Part shown: piece after piece, positions 36,693-54,088 of the stretch
Position numbering within the stretch: the first letter of the stretch is position 1
How the letters are laid out: every line of letters starts with the position of its first letter
From: Neelides folsomi
Lineage: Eukaryota > Arthropoda > Collembola > Neelipleona > Neelidae
Assembly: GCA_034687125.1 (NCBI GenBank)
Contig: JAQGBZ010000339.1
Coordinates: 1-64,000, forward strand
Reading direction: 5' to 3'
DNA: 64,000 nucleotides
Position numbers and translations under genes: made by a program
Notes under the pieces: generated by a model
What the model was told of the DNA's origin: nothing
Databases searched by the model: none
The model's input: only the letters and a program-made list of their open reading frames with translations

Positions 36693-36701
36693 ATATAAAT
36701 A
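36693..36701 (+). promoter_or_regulatory. TATA box of the secreted repeat protein gene
   Basis: ATATAAATA lies about 30 bases before a plausible transcription start at about 36725. A non-coding leader exon then ends at a GTAAGT donor (36764), and the acceptor at 36932 is ten bases before the start codon. Confidence 0.5.
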
Positions 36702-36941
36702 CTTCCAACTTTCCTTACAAGCAAAAATAAACTGTCTTCCCACTTAACAAATTCAACTTATTCGTAAGTTTTAATTTAATGAAATACTAAATATATTACA
36801 TTTTTGTTCATTTTATATATTATATCATTTTTTGGTATTTGTATCTTCAATTTCATGAAAATATAACTTAGCTATTTTTTAATCAATAGGTTATTATTTT
36901 TAATTTATTAAATTTTTTAATTATTATTATAGAAAAGAAAT

Positions 36942-37922
36942 ATGAAGACGATCGTGGTTTTGCTTGTTGTTGTTACCGGAGTTCTTGGAGGTAACAGCGG
37001 AGGTTACAGACCTTATGGATCTGAAGTAAGAAACGGTGGTGGACAAAGAAATTTTGGTGGAAATTCAGGAGCAAGTTCTGTGATCGTTGCAAATCGGGCA
37101 AGATCTTCTCACAACTTCCAATCTTCTGGATATTCTGCACCCCAAGCTTCATCTCATAACTTCCAATCTTCTTCAGGATATTCAGCCCCACAAGCTTCAT
37201 CATTCCAAATAATCCGATCAATCCCTGTTCAATCCATCCATTCCTCATCTCAACAATCTTCTCCAATTCAATCATCTTCATCAAGCCAATCATATTCAGC
37301 TCCAGTTCAATCATTCAGCTCATCATCTTTTAACTCTGCCCCATCTCAAAATTTCCAAGCTTCTTCAGTCAGATCTTACTCAGCTACAACTCCAAATTTC
37401 CAATCTTCTTCAACCAGATCTTTCTCTGCACCTTCTCATAATTTCCAGACGTCTTCTATTCAAGCACCACAAAATTTCCAATCGTCATCAATTAGGTCTT
37501 ACTCAGCTCCATCTCATTTCCAAGCTTCTTCAATTCAAGCGCCACAAAATTTCCAGTCATCTTCAATTAGATCTTACTCAGCTCCAACTCCAATTTTCCA
37601 ATCGTCTTCAACCAGGTCTTTCTCACCCCCAGCTCAAAATTTCCAAGCATCATCCGTTCAAGCTTCCCGCCCAGTTCAAAATTTCCAAGCTTCTTCTATT
37701 CAAGCTTTCCGCCCATCTCCAGTCTCAAGTTCTTCAATCAGTTTGGTACCACGACAAAATTTCCATTCTGCTCCTCAAAGACATGTTTCGAGCTTTAGGA
37801 CAATCCAAGCTGCTCCGGCCAAAACCTTCGCTAGTTCTCAACCACAACAATCTTTCAGCTCCTCACAATTCGTTCAATCAGCTCCGTCCAATCAATATGG
37901 AGCTCCAAGCGGTGGTTATTAA
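36942..37922 (+). CDS. secreted Ser/Gln/Ala-rich repeat protein, structural
   Basis: A single coding exon of 326 residues with an intron in its 5' leader. Residues 1-16 are a signal peptide (MKTIVVLLVVVTGVLG). The mature chain starts Gly-rich (GGNSGGYRPYGS). About 15 imperfect repeats follow of the type NFQ(A/S)SS(I/V)(R/Q), often followed by SYSAP. The end, QYGAPSGGY, resembles pro-resilin and other cuticle or matrix proteins. There are no cysteines. It is likely an extracellular structural protein such as cuticle, silk or eggshell matrix. The repeat is also visible in the DNA, so length should vary between individuals. Confidence 0.8.
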   Translation: MKTIVVLLVVVTGVLGGNSGGYRPYGSEVRNGGGQRNFGGNSGASSVIVANRARSSHNFQSSGYSAPQASSHNFQSSSGYSAPQASSFQIIRSIPVQSIHSSSQQSSPIQSSSSSQSYSAPVQSFSSSSFNSAPSQNFQASSVRSYSATTPNFQSSSTRSFSAPSHNFQTSSIQAPQNFQSSSIRSYSAPSHFQASSIQAPQNFQSSSIRSYSAPTPIFQSSSTRSFSPPAQNFQASSVQASRPVQNFQASSIQAFRPSPVSSSSISLVPRQNFHSAPQRHVSSFRTIQAAPAKTFASSQPQQSFSSSQFVQSAPSNQYGAPSGGY

Positions 37923-38992
37923 AATAATACACCAAATGTATTAATGATGCATTATTTTAATTCCTTGTAAAATGAATATGTTACAAAATGAAAATTTTAC
38001 ATAATTTATTATACATTACAAATAAATATTTGGCTATAAGATTCATAAAATGGTATATTCATTTAAAATGCCTAATCCAATTGATAAGTAAACCCTCATA
38101 AAGGTAAAGATTTGATTAAACATTTTATTATTATTTTATCCCTTGCATCAACCTAATTATTATTGTTCTTTGGCATTGGCAAAATTAAAATCAAGGATAT
38201 TTACTAATCGTAAAACGGACATTATTTAATCATTTCACAGACTGTTGCACAAGATATTTTGGACATTTAATACGTTATGTTTCAATTTTTATCAGTTATA
38301 CTTGAAATATCTATTCTATCTATGTCATACTGGATCAAATACAATTTACAATATAGGTATGTATACCATATATAGGTATGTAATGTACATATATGTATGT
38401 ATGTAAATGAAAAAAGTATTAAAATTATAAATTGACCCATACAACACATAAAATCAATTACAAATTACAACCAATGTATTTGATTACCGGTAATTGTACG
38501 ATTACGAATAGTATTCTAAGTATAAGCTAGAATTGAATGAAGGAATGTTAATTTAGAAAATTATACACAGGTAGATAGGCAATTAAAAACAAATTCATCT
38601 TATTATGTACTCTACTACCTACTATGTACTCTTCATATACATATTTATTGCTATTTGTATAGTTATAATTTATAACTTTATTTCAATCAAATTCCTTAAC
38701 ACCAATCGAGTTATTCAAATTAAAAAATCACTTCGAATTATATGTATAATAGAATATGTAAGTATTATACCTACATGAATTATACGTAGTAAAATGTAGT
38801 AAAAGTTAAATACATTTAACTCTCCAATAAGTGATTATAACAATACATTAATTATTATCATTTCATTATCAATTTTATATCATTTTATTGTTGATTTTGT
38901 ACAATTTCACACTTCCATAAACTTTTACATAAAAACTTAGCATTTAACTAAATGTAATTTAGTTTTTTTATATTTTTTTATTCCATTTTATA
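37923..38992. other. intergenic, nothing seen
   Basis: AT-rich with a short ATGT microsatellite at about 38385-38405; no exon recognised. Confidence 0.6.
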
Positions 38993-45039
<6,047 letters not shown>

Positions 45040-45271
45040 ATTTAATAAAAATGATAAATTAATAAATTAACAATCAATCTTAATTCTATTATTTTATCAT
45101 TACTAATGCTATGCACCAAATATACAATAAGTCATAATATGCATTATCACATTTTTAATATTGAAAATTTAATGAGTATTTAATTGTACAGTTATACAAT
45201 GTTAAGGAGGATTACACTTTTTAATACACATTTTAAATGTAATCCCTAATGATGAAAAATGAAATTAACTT

Positions 45272-45872
45272 TTATGCCTTAATACTACTTATTGATTTCC
45301 TGCTTCCACTTCTGCTTCCCCTCCTCCCCATATCAACTTTTTCATCACTTTTGGGTGATTGGACGGCGTTTGATGGAGTTTCACTTTGTTGGACAGTGTT
45401 TGATTTTTTTTGATTTTCTCTCAATTTCTTTCTTTTCCCCATTTCTAAAACGTAGCAGTAGGCCGAGAAGACGCAGTAAATATCAAAGAAGAGAACAAAT
45501 ACGGAAAGGAAGGCATAAAGCATTTTGCATTTTCCCATCACATCCCTCAGAACATCGTAGTCCACAAAGTCCAATTCAACATGGAGGGAATTGAGAACGG
45601 CGAGTTGGATAATGGTCAAGAAGATGAAAATCACGTGACACGTTTTCAAAACGATAAATTCCCAACCCAAAAGATAAAGATTTTGCTAAAACAACAATTA
45701 ACAAACAATTATATAATACAAATAGGCATTAACATTTTAAAAAGGATTTTATAATTAGTTTCAATCGTTATTCGATAAAATTATATTTAAATTCAAAAGT
45801 TGTTTATTTTAAATTTACAATTAAAGATGCCAAAAGGAGTAAAACACATCCAATAGCTCCAACTATGTTCAT
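45272..45872 (-). CDS. small multi-pass membrane protein
   Basis: Two exons, 45872-45819 and 45685-45272, join in phase 0, giving 155 residues from the first ATG seen; more coding sequence may lie upstream because the frame is open to about 45901. There are at least three hydrophobic segments (IVGAIGCVLLLLASLI, CHVIFIFLTIIQLAVL and AFLSVFVLFFDIYCVFSAYC), then a basic and Ser-rich cytosolic tail ending SRSGSRKSISSIKA. The layout suggests a MARVEL-like or DUF-type four-pass protein. The family is not recognised. Confidence 0.65.
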
Positions 45873-46238
45873 GACAATTAAGCCAATTAAGCTATTTACC
45901 TAAATTTAAATGTTTTAAGGCCTAATTATCTTAATATTGTATTTATTATTTATGTTATATGTATGTTTGTGTTATATGTTACATTATATGTGAGATATAT
46001 GTTATATGTCTCATTTAATTGGTCTTGAGATAATCTTGTTCTTTAAGTCATTAAATAACTAAACAATTACTTTTTAATTGCTTTTTAACAGTGGCAATTT
46101 AAATCATTAGCAATCATAATTGAAGAACAGTTTTAATTATGGGTAAAATGATGCAGTGGTGAAATAATGAAATGATTAATGAACACTAGAGAATTAAGAT
46201 TCATTATGGGTAGTAAGGAAAAGTCAAATAGATAAGAA
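45873..46238. other. intergenic, divergent promoters likely
   Basis: Short region between the starts of the minus-strand membrane protein and the plus-strand receptor-like gene. No specific motif identified. Confidence 0.45.
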
Positions 46239-47711
46239 ATGAAAACTGAAATAATTAAAAGTTTTTATGATTTTATTAAGTTAATTTCGAAATTTGGTAT
46301 AATTCCATTTATTCTGAGAAATAACTGTGAAATGCTATTTATCAAGAAGAAACTTAAATTTTCTTTTTTATTAACATTTTATTTGTATGTTTATTTTTTC
46401 TATTATATTTATAAGTTATTCCACATCAAAAATAACACTTTGTCAGTTTTTGATATAGTTCTTATTTTAATGACTTTGATAACATTTAAAGTCATAATTG
46501 TTTTTTCTTGGTCAGTTATCTTTACCGGAAAAGACTTTGCCTTTTATATAAATAATCTAATCAATATAAATGAAAAAATTCTTAAAAGTCGTAAGTACCT
46601 GTAATTCAATATTTATTCAATTTTATTATTCTACAATAATAAATATTAGGGCTGGGATTTATAATGTCTGCATTACTGCAATTTCACCATGGTGCTGTTC
46701 AATTATATTATGTGAGGTTAGGTTAGGCTAGAGTGCGCAATCTTTATTTACATATTAATACACCAAAACTCCATGATACACCATGCATTTACAGATGTTA
46801 TAAATGTTAACCAATATTAGTACTTTTAAATTAGAATTGTTAAAAATGTGTTTGGTTATAGAAGATACACAGAATCCAATGGATATAATTTTAAATTCAA
46901 AGTTGATCGTAATATTTGAAAGTTGTGTAATTTTCCCATTTTTTCTCTATTTCTTATATGATCCAACAAATGTTCTATTTGTTTATTCAATATTTCCAAT
47001 GGAACGTAAAAACATTGTCACTTATTGTATGTTTATTACATTGGAATTTATAAATGTTTTTGTGGTGATTTTTTTCTCAAGTTTGATTTTTTGGATATTT
47101 CCTTTGCATTATCAAATTATTATTACTTTATTGAAAAATATAAAGTAAAGATATTTAAAAAAAATTGCTACTATTGTTTAAAATTACATGATTATTTTAA
47201 TTGTTAATCGTTTTCTAGGTTAGAATTGGACGAAATTGAAATGCATTTAGAAAAATATGTAAAATACAAAATGAAATATTGTGTTATATATTTGTCAATG
47301 AACCAATTTAATACAATTTTTAGCCTTTTCAATGTTCTATTTAAATTTGATGTTTTTTATATTATTATATTTTCCGGCGTCGGAACACTTCGTTTTTTTA
47401 GTTTAATTGGTTTCAATGAATATATATTCATTCCATTATTTTTATTTGTTGTTATTTTACTCAGTTTTCTATTGTTCTATTTGCCAGCTTGTTATGTTTA
47501 TAAATACACTTCTAAGTTTATCAATACAAAATTTATAATTAAAAATGAATCACAATCAGTTAAGCAAAGAAGGCTTTCTACTTTTCCATATAAAATAATT
47601 GGTTTGAGAATTGGAAGTTTTTTTACTGTAAGATGGGAAACTGTAATGTTATATTATTACAATATTGTCCAAGCAATATTTTCATTTTTAGTTCTTTTAA
47701 ATAATGTTTAA
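46239..47711 (+). CDS. gustatory-receptor-like seven-transmembrane protein, paralogue
   Basis: Three exons, 46239-46590, 46835-47144 and 47219-47711, join into 384 residues, exactly the length of the paralogue at 1915-3146. Similar blocks are YDPTNVLFVYSIFPMERKNI (against NPSNDMYFYSLIPSDYKNI), LLFYLPACYVYKYTSKFI and FPYKIIGLRIGSFF. About seven hydrophobic segments are present. The second intron of this gene has no counterpart in the other copy, so an intron was gained or lost after duplication. The first intron contains an interstitial TTAGG motif at about 46702-46722. The expected role is chemoreception; the call rests on pattern and topology. Confidence 0.65.
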
Positions 47712-48014
47712 AACTCTTAAAAATGATATTCTTAATACGATTTATTATGAATAATAAATAGATAAAATCTTGAAAACATCAAACATATAAATTAAAAATT
47801 TTATTTGTAGTCGTATTTTTATTTGTGTTTTTTTGTCTCAATTTTTCAAAAGTGAGAGTTAAGTCAAGATGTTACTTATTGACGATAATTTAAGTTATGC
47901 TCAAATTGAATAATTAAAAGATTTACGTAAGTATTTGACAATTTATTGATTTATTTCTAAATAAAATTTTGACAAAATTCATGAAAAATTAGTAAAAACA
48001 ATTTAACGAATGTA
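47712..48014. other. intergenic, nothing seen
   Basis: Convergent 3' ends; AT-rich. Confidence 0.6.
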
Positions 48015-48681
48015 TTAATAATATTCCATTGGAAAATCAGAAAGGACACATTGGCAATTGCAGCGATCTTCTAGGCAAGATCCTCCCGAATAAACCCAAG
48101 CTTGTCCAAGGTGATTAACAGGAAGCTTCTTTCCTCGTCCAGAACAAAAATCAGCGCATTTCGAATCTTCCCGGTTTTTGCATAAATTGTATCCTGGATC
48201 TTGGGCAGCCTGAAATAACAATCACTTTAGCATAACGTTAAAAAATAAGGTTACATCTTATTTAATTACCTATCTTTTGTTAAAATGCATAAAATTAATC
48301 ATATTAAATAAACCATACAAAAATTAAATTAATTAATAGGTCCTTTCTTTTTTACAATTAGTTAATAAAAATTTAATTATTAAATTTAATTACCGGGACT
48401 GGACAATAACAATAACAACTATTGTCATCAAGAAGCTGAGAAATTCCATAATTTGAAGGATAATAGGATGATTTTGGTGATAAGAAAGGATCGTGTTTTT
48501 TGAAACCTCCAATAGTTCTCAAAGCACAGCAATCGGTGCACCATTGTTCCCATGACACATTTTCATTTCCAGAATAAACGTCTTGGGCAATTGGATCAGA
48601 TTCGTAGATATTGTCTGATTTGAGATTCCCTTTAGCTTCAATTAATAAAATGGAAAGAAAGTAGAAATAAAAGTATTTCAT
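48015..48681 (-). CDS. secreted cysteine-rich protein, cluster member 1
   Basis: Two exons, 48681-48394 and 48209-48015, phase 0, 160 residues. Signal peptide MKYFYFYFLSILLIEAKG. First unit: SWEQWCTDCCALRTIGGF, then SPKSSYYPSN and CYCYCPVP at the exon end. Second unit, encoded by the last exon: a Cys, then KCADFCSGRGK, SGGSC and RCNCQC. The second unit has the C, CxxxC, GxC, CxC order of defensin-type CS-alpha-beta folds. Unlike the other members it has no intron after the signal peptide. Probably an extracellular protein, perhaps defence or matrix; the role is inferred from layout only. Confidence 0.75.
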
Positions 48682-49826
48682 TTTGATTTTTAAATCTTTA
48701 ACTTTTCCAAAAGAAAAAATTGACGCTACTTGTTAATTTAAGCAACTAATCAATAAAAATGGTCGAACACTCTATTATAATAAATACTATTAATGTTAAC
48801 GCGCATCTGTGTCATTTAATTTTAAAACGCCAACGTCAGCAGTCGTTTCATTTCATCTCTAAAATGCCAAAGATATTTGTTGAGATATCCTGTTATTTTA
48901 ATATTCATCAAATTCATTAAATATTAGCTAAATTTTGGCAATAATGAGGCTAAATAACTTTGCCCGCATTTAAATTTAATAATTGGAAATTTTTAAAACT
49001 ACTACAAGGGAATGATTCATCATGCATTTTTAGTTAAAGTTAAAACCTATCAAATTTTTCAAATTCCAAACATTCAGGTCCTTCCTACATCCTACATGTA
49101 TTAACATTCCATATATACGAAATGTGCAAAATCATTGGAACGACCAAATGATCGTATTTGATGATTAATCTATTAATCATCTATTGATCAGATTTTGACT
49201 TATATACTTATGGGTATATATATGTATGTAATTTCGGGGGAGAGACAGTGATACAAGTATTACCACTCTATTGATAGGTATTGTAGGTAAGTAATAAGTA
49301 GAATGTTAATTTATATGATAAATGATGTGATTTAACTGCCCGTATTTAATTATAGGGCGTGATATCCTATTCTAATAGTTGTAATCTATCAACTTGTAAA
49401 TCATAATTGACGCATAAAAATGTATGTATGTATCTATGTATGTGTAAAGTATTAAAGATAACGAATTAATGATTGAATAATTATATATTTACATTTTATG
49501 AACTTAATTGTATGTATGTTATGTTATGCGTAATCAAGCAGATCCATATGATGGATTTAAATTTCATTTCGTTGTGGCATATCAAGTTCCAATTTTATTT
49601 TGCATGCATCATTTTGTGTACAATTTAATAAAAATAATTTTTAACCACTTTAAAAGTAGTATTCATAATAATGTAGGAAGTAAAATGACAATATTATATC
49701 ATTAACTGTTTTCATATTTATTAAATTTTATTAGAATTTGTAAAATAATTATCAATCGAAATTTGTAAACTACTGTTATAATTAGTCAAATAATTGATTT
49801 CCAGTTTGGAAGTTAAATATTATAAT
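48682..49826. other. gene-free stretch inside the cysteine-rich cluster
   Basis: Contains ATGT microsatellite patches at about 49420-49445 and an unconvincing short open frame at 49508-49705. No exon of the cluster family seen. Confidence 0.55.
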
Positions 49827-50817
49827 TTATTGAAGTGGAATTGCATAAACTTTGCAATGGCAATTGCATCCTTGACCATCAATGCAGGATCCACCCAGAA
49901 AAGTTGCATTGGCTCCAGAAATGTCCACTGGTTTAATTGGCAAAAATCCATAGCAAAAGTTTTCACAAGTATGATGAGAATTTCCGTAATTATTGCAAAG
50001 TTGATATTCTGGATCTTGAGAAAGCTTTAAAAACAGAAATTACAAATATATTATTATTTATTGTTACACATAAACGACGTATATTAAGTAAAGTATAAAT
50101 TGTTTATAATAATAAAAATGGAAAGGTAAAATGGAAAAAATGATAAAAATAACTTACTGGAACTGGGCATAGACAATGACAATTCATGTCATCTAAATCT
50201 TGCGACAAACCGTTGTTCGAAGGATAATTATAAGATTTAGGTGAATTGTTTGAATTGACTTTTTTGAATCCGCCGCTTGATCTAAAAGCGCAAGCATTCG
50301 TGCACCATTGTTCAAAAGTTATTGGATTGTTGGTGGAATAAGAATTGTAATTTTGACTGTTTGGGTTGTATTTGTTAGTCGGCTGGGAATAAAAATTGTA
50401 AGTTGCTGCGGCATATTGTGGATTTTGGAATTTTGGTTGGAAAGCGGGAGAGTAATTTGAATCTTCATATTTAACATTGTCCGGTGGAGAAAAATTGTCT
50501 TCAGCATAGAAATCAATCACAGCGTCTACGTATTTAGTTGTTGTTGTTCGGCTAACCACTGGAATATATTTTGGTGTCTTTACATTTCGGGTTTCTCGGA
50601 CATTTCCATCCTGCATTTAAATAATCAAAAAGAGGTAATTAAGGTAAAAGTAATTAATAGTTGTAAAAGTAAATAATATGTTACGAACATAATGAAATAT
50701 ATATTGTTTAAAATATTAAAATACAATGCCTAAATAATGTTTTACCCTTTTTGAACTTAAATTAGCAATTGCTAATTGAATGACGAAAAAAATGAAGAAT
50801 AGGCAAAGGAGTTTCAT
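49827..50817 (-). CDS. secreted cysteine-rich protein, cluster member 2
   Basis: Three exons, 50817-50746, 50610-50158 and 50024-49827, all phase 0, 240 residues. Signal peptide MKLLCLFFIFFVIQLAIA, followed by SSKR, which could be a propeptide cut. An Asn/Tyr/Ser/Pro-rich spacer of about 90 residues follows, absent from the other members. First unit: TFEQWCTNACAFRSSGGF, SPKSYNYPSN and CHCLCPVP. Second unit: SQDPEYQLC, HTCENFCYG, LGGSC and GCNCHC. It is closest to member 1. It starts 353 bases from the oppositely oriented member 3. Confidence 0.8.
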
Positions 50818-51170
50818 TTTTATTTAACTGAAGCTAACTGTTTTACTTTTATTAGGTTATAAAATTTTAAAGTTAAAGAGAAACGAATAAATATGATTTC
50901 CTTTAAAGGCTGATCTTTAATGATAAAGATCAAAACAAATTCATTCATTAAAAGTGAAATGAATGTTTTTGATGACTAAAGAAATTTGTAAATATTTCTA
51001 TTCATGAAATAATTGCATAACCATTTAAGGAATTCTTTTGCTGACACTTACAAAACCAATTTGAATTAAACTACATATTTGCAAAATGATAAAAGCTCTT
51101 CATTCTTCAACATCATCTTCATATAATTTCAATTTTCGACAAAGTCAATTTAATTAAATATAAAATAAAA
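50818..51170. promoter_or_regulatory. shared upstream region of a divergent gene pair
   Basis: 353 bases separate the start codons of cluster members 2 (minus) and 3 (plus). It probably holds both promoters. No TATA box at a convincing distance was fixed for either gene. Confidence 0.4.
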
Positions 51171-51990
51171 ATGGTTAAGATTGTTATTTTCGTTTTGGCA
51201 TTAATCACATTTGCCACATCAGTAAGAAATAACTTTTTAAAATTTGGATTTAATTTAATTTTCAATTATTTTAATTGTTCAATAATGGTTATCGATAATT
51301 ATTTATTTAAAAATTTTTTAACTTTATAGGAAATGAGACCAAAACGATATTCAAATTTTTACTCTTCAAATGATGGCAGTTTCTCTTCAGCTTCATTTTC
51401 CGGCTATGCGTTTCCAGACAATTCTCAATTTTATCAAAGTTATTTGAATCTTGGACAACCGTACATTTCCACCGCTGCCAATTATCAGCCATCATATGCC
51501 AAATTTTGTGAAGACATTTGTTCAACTTCTTCATATAATCCACACAGGAAGGTCGATTTGGAACTTTCACCTCAAGACAGCACTTTTTTCCAAAATACGA
51601 TCAATTACGAAGTTGAAAATTGCATTTGTATGGAAAAAGTTCCTGTAAGTTTCTCTATATTATAAATTATCATTTTGAGAATTTACACCACTAATTTTAA
51701 TTTTTATTAATATAAATTAGTTTTGTTAAATTATTTAATTACTTATGAAGAAATAATTTTAATAGTATTTTTTATTTATTTAGAAAGATCAAGATCATGG
51801 TCTTTGCTCATACAATTTGAAATATTACGACATCTGCGATTTAACCTGCCAGGGGCGCGGAAATACAAAACTCGTTAATGTTTTTGGAAGCAAAACTTCT
51901 TACATTCGAGGCCAATGTGTCAATAAGGATTGTTATTGTTCCGTTCGTCAGTTGGACTACCCAATGAAAACAACAAGCCAACAAATTTAA
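51171..51990 (+). CDS. secreted cysteine-rich protein, cluster member 3
   Basis: Three exons, 51171-51221, 51330-51644 and 51784-51990, phase 0, 190 residues. The first exon is just the signal peptide (MVKIVIFVLALITFATS). The second carries a Ser/Tyr-rich stretch and the first unit: YAKFCEDICSTSS, LSPQDSTFFQ and NCICMEKVP. The third carries KDQDHGLC, YDICDLTCQGRGN, RGQC and DCYCSV. It is the only plus-strand member of the cluster and groups with member 4 by the SPxD...FF/FY and IRG(Q/D)C motifs. Confidence 0.8.
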
Positions 51991-53010
51991 ATAATTCGAT
52001 ATTGATCAAATAAAATCTCTAGAACTTATTTGTAATATTTATTGAAATATTCGTTGATTGCTACTTACAAGTAATGTACTATACTTTTATTAATTGACAT
52101 AGAAATAAATAAATTGAATAAATGTCAAATATATTAATTCACTGATTATTCATTTGTTATTATTCCAAGATTGAATATTCAATTAAAATCAAACATCTTG
52201 AAAGAATTTCTTGTAATTAAGATTGAATTGTTATATACTTTTTGCCCTGCATACCATGTGTGCACTGTGAACCTGAATACAATAAGAATTTTTGTAAAGT
52301 ATTTATTTATATGGTTATTGGTTAGGTAAATTAATAATACGCCAAATACCATATCTATCCTTATTATACGTATATTTATTTGTGTATTATTTATTCATAT
52401 ATTTTATTAATACGTTAAAATACTTGCTCTATAGTATATCTTCAGTAACTGAAGTTACAGTTGATTTCTAGTTATATGTATATGAGTAATATGTGGAATT
52501 ATCATTAGTTTTTTGAGAATATTTGTGTTTGAACTTTGAACATTCAAATATTGCATATTACTACTCAAACACAAAAGAATTGTCACAATCCTGGTTCTGG
52601 TTTGGTTTAATCACCTCTACTTATAATATAGGTACTATGATAAATACCTAATGTTTTATTACTAATTTCAATTTTATTCTTGTTTCGAATAAATTAAAGT
52701 CAATATCCCATAAATACTTTTGGATTCTTTAAGAAAAAGGAAGGAAGGAAGCCAAACCAGGATTGAGACAATTCTTTTGTGTTTAAGTAGTAATTATCAA
52801 ATTATCAACACTCGCAACAGGTAATGATTTTGAAAAGTTATTACAGGTATGCGTATGTAATTGTAATTATGATAGTAGGTAGGTACTGCATACTATTGTT
52901 AGTATGAAGTAACTTATATTGTTTATTTAAAAAATTATGATTAGTATTTATTTTATGTTTCAAAATGAAAAAAATGATAATAGATATTTTAAAGTTTTAT
53001 GCATAACATG
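51991..53010. other. spacer with an inverted-repeat element
   Basis: Apart from the MITE at 52557-52794 no feature is seen; AT-rich. Confidence 0.55.
52557..52794. repeat. 238-base MITE with 40-base inverted ends
   Basis: The left 40 bases (ATTACTACTCAAACACAAAA onwards) match the reverse complement of the right 40 with two mismatches. A purine-rich GGAAGGAAGG tract lies inside next to the right arm. No coding capacity and no clear target duplication. It sits between cluster members 3 and 4. Confidence 0.8.
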
Positions 53011-53746
53011 TTAAACTTTCATTGCATAGTCAAAACAATGAGCTGAACATTGGCATTTGTTTCCAATGCAGTCTCCCCTGATGTAGGCAATTGGACGGTC
53101 CAAAACATCGCGGAGTTTTTCTTTCGCGTGCCCCTTACAAGTTAAGTCGCAGATGTTACCATCATTATAATCATCGCCGGAAGAGCACAAATGGCTAAAT
53201 TGTGAATCCTATAAAGATAAATAATGTGTTAATATTTGAAACATAGATTATTTAACATGATATTAAATTACATTTAATTATTTGATGCTAAATGTATAGT
53301 GTTTATAAGTTACAAATTGTGAATGTAAAAAGTAAATGTAATTATTACTGGAACTGTTTCATAGCAAATGCAATTAGCGTCACTGAAATTAATGAGTCCT
53401 TTGTAAAATTCGTTGTCTTTTGGGGAAAGGTTTTGATTGAGAGTTCTTTTCCCACCTGATCGGGTTGTACAAGCAGCCGTGCACCATTGTGCATATGTAA
53501 GTGGATAAACAGCTTGATTAGCTGTATATTTCAATTCTCCATAAGTTGTTGAATCATAAAAATCCTACAACAAATTTGAAAAAATACGTCAATTAGAAAT
53601 TAAAACATTTACTAAAGTGATTCAATTTTAATATGGGGAATAAGTTAATATAATCAAGAAAATACTTATAATAATTTTCTTACTTGTTTGTAGGCAAACG
53701 CGGAAACGGCCGATAAAATGAAAAGAGTAAAAATGAAAGAATACAT
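53011..53746 (-). CDS. secreted cysteine-rich protein, cluster member 4
   Basis: Three exons, 53746-53684, 53564-53349 and 53208-53011, phase 0, 158 residues. Signal peptide MYSFIFTLFILSAVSAFA in its own exon. First unit: TYAQWCTAACTTRSGGK, LSPKDNEFYKGL and NCICYETVP. Second unit: DSQFSHLC, NICDLTCKGHAKEK, IRGDC and KCQCSAHC. It shares exon layout with members 2 and 3. The second unit has one extra Cys after CxC. Confidence 0.8.
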
Positions 53747-54088
53747 TATTAATAATGTAAATGTTTAATAATTGAACTTAAATCTTGTGTCGACTCCAAG
53801 AGAATGAACTTTGATGACTGATTACAAAATATGTTTTATAACCATATATCATATACTCTACGTATTAAAATATTTTAAATGGAATTTGAATAATTGGAGC
53901 AAATTTTAATCCGAGGAATTTGTCAATTCAGTTAGAATTATTCATGCAATTTTAACTTACACTATAGTGCATTCTAAAAATTTAAGATGAATCTATGGTG
54001 AATAATTAAATACTCGAATACATTGTCACGATTAGTGAAAAGGTACATATGTACATATTCTTAAATTTTTAAATTTTAGTGCAATGAG
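53747..54088. other. intergenic, nothing seen
   Basis: AT-rich region upstream of cluster member 4. Confidence 0.55.

Noticed and set aside
49508-49705. Plus-strand open frame between cluster members
   Set aside because: AT-rich, unlike the cluster family, and no splice or signal features.
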